A stretch of DNA of 64,000 bases from Paenibacillaceae bacterium (GTDB lineage: Bacteria; Bacillota; Bacilli; Paenibacillales; Paenibacillaceae): assembly GCA_004134985.1 (NCBI GenBank), contig REGQ01000010.1, forward strand, positions 124,001 to 188,000. Reading direction: 5' to 3'. How positions within the stretch are numbered: position 1 is the first letter of the stretch; every line of letters begins with the position of its first letter. The position numbers were made by a program, and so were the translations under genes. The notes beneath the pieces are model-generated. The model saw only the letters and a list, made by a program, of their open reading frames with translations, was not told where the DNA came from and did not search any database. Below, one piece after another: positions 62,575-64,000 of the stretch.

Positions 62575-63543
62575 TTAGAACAGATGCGTTTGGCCCATTT
62601 TTTTAGATATGTTGTTTACAGTTATCACCAGAATAAACGCTATTACTGATTTGAACATACTTACAGCAGATGCATAGGAGAACATGCCATTCTGAATACC
62701 ATAACGGAACGCATAGGTATCAATTACATCAGAATAGGATCTGTTCAGTGAATTACCCAGTAAAAAATATTGATCAAACCCGGTATTCATCAAGTTGCCG
62801 ATGTTCAAAATCAACAGAATAATAATTGTAGGCCGCAGCATCGGCAGTAAAACGTGCCAGATTTGCTTCAAACGATTGGCGCCGTCCACTTTCGCAGCTT
62901 CAAATAACTCCGTTGGAATTGCAGCAATGGCAGCCAGATACATGATGGAATTGTAACCCATATCTTTCCAAGCATTCGAAAGGGCTATAATGATCCAGAA
63001 CATCTTGCCTTCCTGCATAAACAAAACACCTTGTTCTACAACTCCGATTTTCATCAGCAGTTGATTTACAGGTCCTTCAGCGGACAACAATGTAATAACA
63101 ATACTTGCAGCAACAACCCATGAAATAAAAAATGGTAAATAGGAGGCTGTTTGTATCGTCCGTTTAAACCAGCTTATTCTTACTTCATTCAGCGTTATTG
63201 CAATAAAAATAGGAAGAATAAACCCGATCGACAGTGTTAACACACTCGAAACCAAAGTATTGCGCATCACTCGCCAAAAATCTTGTCCTGAAAAGAAGTA
63301 TTCAAACCACTGAAATCCCACAAAATCCGCTTTAAAAAGCGAGCCCCAGAAATCCCCTAAAGCCGGCTGATAATCTACAAATGCCATGTACAAACCAACC
63401 ATAGGAGCGTAAGCAAACAATGCTGCCCATGCAACTCCCGGAATTAGAAGCAAATAAAAATATCGCTGACGAACCATTTTTTTAATTGTAGGATTTTTAA
63501 GAAACGGCATTTTCTCGTTGCTTCTATCCACCTCGCATTCCAT
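62575..63543 (-). CDS. Sugar ABC permease (LplB/YteP type)
   Basis: The 322-residue protein has six membrane helices and the EAA loop LFEAAKVDGANRLKQIWHVL. First gene of the second sugar operon, starting near 63543. The promoter must lie in the 300-bp divergent region shared with the response regulator at 63844. A cytoplasmic ATPase is not encoded here. Confidence 0.93.
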   Translation of the reverse strand: MECEVDRSNEKMPFLKNPTIKKMVRQRYFYLLLIPGVAWAALFAYAPMVGLYMAFVDYQPALGDFWGSLFKADFVGFQWFEYFFSGQDFWRVMRNTLVSSVLTLSIGFILPIFIAITLNEVRISWFKRTIQTASYLPFFISWVVAASIVITLLSAEGPVNQLLMKIGVVEQGVLFMQEGKMFWIIIALSNAWKDMGYNSIMYLAAIAAIPTELFEAAKVDGANRLKQIWHVLLPMLRPTIIILLILNIGNLMNTGFDQYFLLGNSLNRSYSDVIDTYAFRYGIQNGMFSYASAVSMFKSVIAFILVITVNNISKKMGQTHLF

Positions 63544-63843
63544 TCTCCCGCCTCCTCATGTCCAATTTAAGATTATGAATTAATCATATGGAATCTTGTA
63601 TGGTATGGCTATATCACGATTTTCCGATTTCTATCAAAAAAAAACGAACTTTCACAATTTCAAGTGTTTGGGTTAAAAAATACACAAAATCAGGGGTCCG
63701 ACTTACAACGCTTTCATTGCGACCTGAACTCAGATGGACGCCATCCGATTGCTCAATCCATTGCATTTGACATTGCCTACATTCAAACTTATACTCTGTT
63801 CTAAGTAAGGGTATCATCCATAACGATATGCGCGGAGGATCTA
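63544..63843. other. Divergent promoter region of the second sugar operon and its regulator
   Basis: Three hundred bases with a run of A residues near 63635-63645 and no gene that can be supported. AraC-type YesN sites are expected here but are not identifiable by eye. Confidence 0.4.
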
Positions 63844-64000
63844 ATGTACAATATTATTTTAGTCGATGACGAACGGCTCACTTTAGACACTCTTGCCAAT
63901 TATATAGATTGGGAACAAATGTCCTGCCGTGTCATTGCCACTGCCAGCAACGGACGAGATGCATTGAAAAAAATAGAATCCCTACAACCGGATATTCTCA
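63844..64000 (+). CDS. Response regulator, YesN-like, N-terminal part (continues beyond window)
   Basis: GGAGGATCT precedes the ATG at 63844. Fifty-two visible codons read MYNIILVDDERLTLDTLANY and DGRDALKKIESLQPDIL-like sequence. The DDE acidic pocket is at 8-10; the phospho-acceptor Asp would lie just past the window end. The start MYNIILVDDE and the divergent position beside a sugar ABC operon suggest a YesN-type regulator with a C-terminal AraC domain, not visible here. Confidence 0.85.
   Translation, partial: MYNIILVDDERLTLDTLANYIDWEQMSCRVIATASNGRDALKKIESLQPDIL

Overview
The window reads as chromosome from a spore-forming Firmicute of the Paenibacillaceae, most like Paenibacillus or Cohnella. 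The support is several S-layer-homology (SLH) surface proteins, two Lpl/Yte-type sugar ABC operons with YesM/YesN-type regulators, a lipobox-type secretion style, strong AGGAGG ribosome sites, and a tmRNA whose tag ends in AVAA. No rRNA or tRNA gene was recognised. 

Layout. 1-4701 (minus): a three-gene exopolysaccharide-like unit (secreted glycoside hydrolase, membrane HEAT protein, processive GT2 synthase cut by the window edge). 5146-6368 (plus): a VOC protein and a nitroreductase, followed by a 9-unit tandem array of 51/52-bp repeats. 7043-12796 (minus): an SLH adhesin broken by a one-base shift, and a zinc-ribbon/TM/LRR protein. 12885-13477: a MITE-like element with 8-bp target duplication. 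13845-21052 (minus): permease, permease, binding lipoprotein, YesN-type regulator, YesM-type kinase. 21208-22803: a decarboxylase relic, a lipoprotein and a 45-residue small protein. 23000-29251 (minus): a giant SLH protein with transcobalamin-like domains under a cobalamin riboswitch and terminator. 29584-32417: a possible deoxyribosyltransferase/TIR-like protein, a decayed AraC/FhuD-like regulator and a small hypothetical. 32482-38182 (minus): two more SLH proteins with propeller-like repeats, the second also frameshifted at a G/C run. 

38611-55339 is a mosaic accessory region punctuated by three diverged, 5'-truncated copies of the tmRNA gene ssrA, all on the minus strand. Between copies 1 and 2 lie an HD-phosphohydrolase/small winged-helix-like operon and a complete IS21-family element. 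Between copies 2 and 3 lie a glycosyltransferase, gene relics, an MFS pump with its TetR regulator, a two-component system with two PepSY proteins, and an uncharacterised two-gene unit whose promoter carries a perfect 20-bp-arm palindrome. Transposase and TOPRIM relics follow. 57191-63543 (minus) is a second sugar uptake operon ending in a GH97-family glycosidase, with a divergent response regulator entering at the right edge. 

The best candidates for undescribed biology are the B12-riboswitch-controlled S-layer protein, the serial ssrA remnants with their two cargo operons, the two surface-protein frameshifts at short G/C runs, and the dense dyad-symmetric repeat array at 6.4-6.9 kb.
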